DNA of 15,311 nt, taken from MED-G82 sp964342675 (GTDB lineage: Bacteria > Pseudomonadota > Gammaproteobacteria > Magnimaribacterales > D2472). The notes under the pieces are model-generated. The model was not told the origin of the DNA. It was given only the letters and a program-made list of their open reading frames with translations, and did no database searches. The first letter of the stretch is position 1. Each line of letters starts with the position of its first letter. The position numbers and the translations under genes were made by a program. Of this stretch, positions 13,712-15,311 are shown one piece after another. Location of the stretch: assembly GCA_964342675.1 (NCBI GenBank), contig CAYFFR010000033.1:1-15311 (forward strand), in the 5' to 3' direction.

Positions 13712-15311
13712 ATGTCATATAGTTATTCGGAAAAAAAGAGAATAAGAAAGAACTTTGGGCGATTACCAAAAGTAATGAAGCTACCAAAGCTTATTGAAAC
13801 CCAACTTGATTCTTATAGACACTTTCTTCAACAGGACGTCGATTCAAAGAAGAGAAAAAATCAAGGCTTAGAAGAAGTATTCTCAACATTGTTCCCAATA
13901 GTGAGTGTCTCTGGTAATGCTGCTCTTGAATATGTCTCTTATGAATTGGGCAAACCCTCATATACCGTTCAAGAATGTCTGATTCAGGGATTAAGTTATT
14001 CTGCACCACTCAGAATCACTGTAAATTTACAGTTTTTTGATAGAGAAACAAATTTTGAGAAGCTTAAAGAATCAAAAGAAGGCGAAGTATTTATGGGTGA
14101 AGTTCCACTCATGACTGATGATGGCTCTTTTATTATTAATGGAACAGAAAGGGTAGTAGTTAATCAGCTCCATAGATCGCCTGGAGTATTTTTTGATCAT
14201 GACAAAGGCAAGTCTCATTCTTCAGGAAAAGTTCTATATTCTGCAAGAATTATTCCCTATAGAGGCTCATGGCTAGACTTTGAGTTTGATGCTAAAGATA
14301 TCTTATATTGTCGAATCGACAGACGTAGAAAGATACCAGCAACAATAGTATTGCGAGCTCTAGAAATGAGCACCGAAGAGATTCTGGAGAATTTTTATGA
14401 AGTTGATGATTATGTTTTAGATAAAGAAACTGTTGCTACCAAGCTAGTGCCTTCAAGATTAAGAGGCAATACCCTGAATGAAGACCTTAAAATAAGAAAT
14501 AGCGTTATTGTTGAGGCGAACAAAAGAATTACTGCAAGACACATCAGACAATTAGAGTCATTAAAGACAGATATTCTTAAATTATCTAAAAATTACTTAT
14601 TAGGTAAGGTGATTGCCAAGGATGTGGTAGATAGCGAAACAGGAGAAGTTGTGTTAACTGCAAATACTACTATTGATGAGCACGTTATTAGCTTGCTAGA
14701 AGAAAATAAAATTACAAATATCTCATGTTTATATATTAATGAACTTGATAAAGGGCCTTATATATCCAAGACATTATCAAGCGATCCAACGTCTAATAAA
14801 TTAGAAGCTTTAGTAGAGATCTATCGAATGATGAGGCCAGGTGAGCCCCCAACTAAAGATTCTGCTGAGCAGCTATTTAATAATTTATTTTTTAATCCTG
14901 AGCGATATGATTTTTCTGATGTTGGAAGAATGAAATTCAATAGAAGATTAAAAATTGATGAGAAAAAAGATAATCCAAATATCTTAGATGTTGATGACAT
15001 TCTTAATGTCATGCGAGGCATAGTAAATATTCGAGATGGCCATGATGATGTTGATGATATCGATCATCTTGGAAATAGAAGAGTCAGATCAGTAGGGGAG
15101 ATGACAGCAAACCAATTTAGGGTTGGTTTGATTAGAGTTGAAAGAGCAGTAAGAGAAAGATTGAGCATGGCAGAAGCTGATGGATTAGGTCCTTCAGACT
15201 TAATTAATGCTAAACCAGTCACAGCTGCTATTAAAGAGTTTTTTGGTTCCAGCCAATTATCTCAGTTTATGGATCAAAATAATCCTTTATCTGAAATAAC
15301 ACATAAAAGAA
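13712..15311 (+). CDS. rpoB: RNA polymerase beta subunit RpoB, N-terminal 533 residues (runs off window)
   Basis: RpoB forms one half of the polymerase active-site cleft. The window holds 533 codons of about 1,340. Visible are the family N-terminus (SYSYSEKKRIRKNFGRLPK), FIINGTERVVVNQLHRSPGVFFD, KVLYSARIIPYRGSWLDFEFD, RRRKIPATIVLRAL, ALVEIYRMMRPGEPP and VDDIDHLGNRRVRSVGEM. The last residues are the start of the rifampicin region, GSSQLSQFMDQNNPLSEITHKR in shortened view: the equivalents of Q513, D516 and H526 are all the sensitive wild-type residues, while S531 lies beyond the window. The ATG at 13712 has AAGGG upstream. There is no room for the rplL-rpoB attenuator known in E. coli. Confidence 0.98.
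   Translation, partial: MSYSYSEKKRIRKNFGRLPKVMKLPKLIETQLDSYRHFLQQDVDSKKRKNQGLEEVFSTLFPIVSVSGNAALEYVSYELGKPSYTVQECLIQGLSYSAPLRITVNLQFFDRETNFEKLKESKEGEVFMGEVPLMTDDGSFIINGTERVVVNQLHRSPGVFFDHDKGKSHSSGKVLYSARIIPYRGSWLDFEFDAKDILYCRIDRRRKIPATIVLRALEMSTEEILENFYEVDDYVLDKETVATKLVPSRLRGNTLNEDLKIRNSVIVEANKRITARHIRQLESLKTDILKLSKNYLLGKVIAKDVVDSETGEVVLTANTTIDEHVISLLEENKITNISCLYINELDKGPYISKTLSSDPTSNKLEALVEIYRMMRPGEPPTKDSAEQLFNNLFFNPERYDFSDVGRMKFNRRLKIDEKKDNPNILDVDDILNVMRGIVNIRDGHDDVDDIDHLGNRRVRSVGEMTANQFRVGLIRVERAVRERLSMAEADGLGPSDLINAKPVTAAIKEFFGSSQLSQFMDQNNPLSEITHKR

Noticed and set aside
13281..13787. Long minus-strand frame opposite rplL
   Set aside because: Low-complexity Ala/Ser content mirrors the Ala-rich hinge of L7/L12; it is a shadow with no ribosome binding site or domain.
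15240..15311. Possible rifampicin-resistance residues in rpoB
   Set aside because: All visible positions of the cluster are the sensitive wild-type residues; the remainder is outside the window.

Overview
This is an AT-rich window from a streamlined gammaproteobacterium. The EF-Tu, RpoB, NusG, LpxC and RNase R homologues are clearly gammaproteobacterial. Low GC, tiny intergenic gaps and trimmed proteins suggest a marine, SAR86-like lineage, but that placement is inference. Almost everything is core housekeeping. I found no mobile element, CRISPR array, phage gene or defence system, and no wholly unknown gene system. The most unusual items are variants of core genes and their regulation.

Layout. 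(1) Positions 1-4773, minus strand: a compact run rnr-rlmB-lpxC-secA (transcribed right to left), with gaps of 16, 0 and 11 nt. SecA runs off the left edge. RNase R lacks the usual N-terminal cold-shock region and the basic C-terminal tail. (2) Positions 4819-7419, plus strand: a TonB-dependent outer-membrane receptor, divergent from rnr across only 45 nt, with a His/Glu-rich segment near its C-terminal third. (3) Positions 7451-8879, minus strand: birA (ligase only, no DNA-binding domain), msrA, and a tRNA-Thr(UGU) with a perfect TATAAT just upstream. (4) Positions 8931-10558, plus strand: tRNA-Tyr(GUA), a good sigma70-type promoter, tRNA-Thr(GGU), tuf (EF-Tu), a hairpin, and tRNA-Trp(CCA). 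(5) Positions 10587-15311, plus strand: secE-nusG-rplK-rplA, a structured L10 leader, then rplJ-rplL-rpoB. RpoB runs off the right edge inside the rifampicin-binding region.

How the genes work together: EF-Tu, the tRNAs, L11, L1, L10, L7/L12, RlmB and RNase R serve translation and RNA turnover. NusG and RpoB serve transcription. SecA and SecE belong to the Sec export route that would deliver the TonB receptor, and LpxC makes the lipid A of the membrane holding that receptor. The L10 leader probably lets L10-L12 repress rplJL and, by readthrough, influence rpoB. Overlapping TAATG stop/start junctions join secE-nusG-rplK, so units that are separate in E. coli look fused here. There is no stretch above 300 bases without an annotated gene or RNA.
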